64,000 nt of DNA from an uncultured Erysipelotrichaceae bacterium (GTDB lineage Bacteria > Bacillota_I > Bacilli_A > Erysipelotrichales > Erysipelotrichaceae), in NCBI GenBank assembly GCA_947569705.1, contig CANOSP010000002.1, positions 62,001-126,000 of the forward strand, given 5' to 3'. This document shows, one piece after another, positions 63,299 through 64,000 of this stretch (the first letter of the stretch is position 1; each line of letters starts with the position of its first letter). The notes under the pieces were generated by a model, which was not told the DNA's origin, searched no databases, and saw only the letters and a program-made list of their open reading frames with translations. The position numbers and the translations under genes were made by a program.

Positions 63299-64000
63299 AT
63301 GAAACAAAGATGTTTCGCTCTGCTTGCCTATGCGGCGGCATTCAGTGCCATTCTGTTTCTGCTCGTTACGTGCATTGATCTGAATTGCTTTAACCGCCGT
63401 TTTTATGAGCAAGAATATGCGTCGTTAGATACAGCGGCACAATTATCGATGAGTCATCAAGATCTGATGAAGGCAACGAATGCTTTATTGGATTATTTAC
63501 AAGATCGGCAGGATCATATCGTCGCAGAAATTCGGGTGAACGGTTTTGAGCGTGAGGCGTTTAATGAGCGGGAAACACTGCATATGAAGGATGTAAAAGG
63601 ATTATATCAATTTGCGTTGTCATTTCGTTTGGCGGCAGGTGTGATCTTTATTGTATCCATCGCTGTTTTACTGTGGAAGCAGCGCGCAAGCTTTTTTGGA
63701 TATTTATCACTTGCTTATGCACAGTGTGCCTTTATATTTTTACTGTTTGTTGTTTTCTTGGGAATGTGGGCAGCTGTGGATTTTTCATCGCTGTGGGAAA
63801 GCTTTCATCATCTGTTTTTCACCAATGATTTATGGCTTTTGAATCCGCATACTGATTTAATGATTAATTTATTTCCCGAAACATTCTTCTTTGATATGGT
63901 AATGCGAATTGCATTGAGTTTTATTGCTGTTTTCGGGGGATTGTGGATAGCGGCAGCGGTGTATTTGTATCGTTTTAGGTTATTTCAATATTTTAGGAAG
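63299..64000 (+). CDS. DUF1461 (TIGR01906-type) integral membrane protein, cut by window edge
   Basis: The frame is open from ATG 63299 (AGGAG 6 bases upstream) to the last base, 234 codons. It has an N-terminal membrane segment, an extracellular ~85-residue loop with LLDYLQDRQD and FNERETLHMKDVKGLY, and three further segments, including one after HTDLMINLFPETFFFDM. These loop motifs are typical of the DUF1461 family, whose function is unknown. The family length suggests the stop lies just beyond the window. Confidence 0.85.
   Translation, partial: MKQRCFALLAYAAAFSAILFLLVTCIDLNCFNRRFYEQEYASLDTAAQLSMSHQDLMKATNALLDYLQDRQDHIVAEIRVNGFEREAFNERETLHMKDVKGLYQFALSFRLAAGVIFIVSIAVLLWKQRASFFGYLSLAYAQCAFIFLLFVVFLGMWAAVDFSSLWESFHHLFFTNDLWLLNPHTDLMINLFPETFFFDMVMRIALSFIAVFGGLWIAAAVYLYRFRLFQYFRK

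Noticed and set aside
1-64000. tRNA, rRNA, tmRNA or SRP RNA genes
   Set aside because: I looked for the conserved cores and saw none; the origin region here lacks the rRNA operons found near oriC in Bacillus.

Overview
The window looks like the origin-proximal chromosome of a low-GC, spore-forming Bacillota of the Erysipelotrichia type. The evidence is the dnaN-dnaA-oriC-rpmH-rnpA-yidC-khpB block, a YidC that carries a lipobox, clostridial-type single-chain PurL, the sporulation genes yabP, yabQ and spoVT, and AT-rich spacers with strong Shine-Dalgarno sites. The assignment to Erysipelotrichia is my inference; no rRNA or tRNA gene was seen.

Layout. 1-0.75 kb: an ABC ATPase/permease fusion cut by the window edge. 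1.1-2.0, 13.7-14.7 and 40.6-41.6 kb: three Rpn/PD-(D/E)XK nuclease paralogues; two are split at an A8 tract and one is fused with A7. 2.1-7.6 kb: dnaN, dnaA, a bipartite oriC, rpmH, rnpA, yidC and khpB. 8.0-13.5 kb: an 1812-residue surface protein. 15.0-24.2 kb: purE-L-F-M-N-H behind an attenuator-type leader. 24.4-29.2 kb: an M50 protease, a 3D-domain lipoprotein, rnmV, rsmA and ispE. 29.3-35.1 kb (minus): an LCP transferase, purD-fhs, the c-di-AMP receptor darA and a histidine phosphatase. 35.2-40.3 kb (minus): a YtrA-like GntR regulator with two ABC ATPase/permease pairs, one permease broken by an in-frame TGA. 41.8-49.0 kb (minus): a lipoprotein/membrane-protein island behind a LytTR response regulator and GHKL kinase. 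49.1-55.7 kb (minus): divIC, yabQ, yabP, rqcP and spoVT, interrupted by a sortase cassette and a 1.45 kb array of about 21 spaced palindromes. 56.0-63.2 kb: an HTH regulator, asd-lysC-hom (minus) and divergent thrC-thrB-thrR. 63.3-64 kb: a DUF1461 membrane protein cut by the edge.

How the genes work together. The pur genes plus purD and fhs cover most of the route from PRPP to IMP and its formyl-tetrahydrofolate supply; purC, purK, purB and purA are not here. Aspartate kinase, semialdehyde dehydrogenase, homoserine dehydrogenase, ThrC and ThrB make a complete aspartate-to-threonine pathway, with an ACT-domain ThrR-like regulator beside a perfect palindrome between the divergent units. The LytTR/GHKL pair has matching direct repeats in a 200-bp segment present twice exactly 750 bp apart, which places two separate transcription units under the same probable control.

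The strongest candidates for undescribed biology are: the helically phased palindrome array between rqcP and yabP; the three Rpn genes with an A7/A8 switch and a conserved ribosome site for a C-terminal product; the duplicated LytTR promoter with two micro-ORFs and a seven-gene lipoprotein island; and the unrecognised purE leader. All positions were read by hand from the sequence; no database search was possible.
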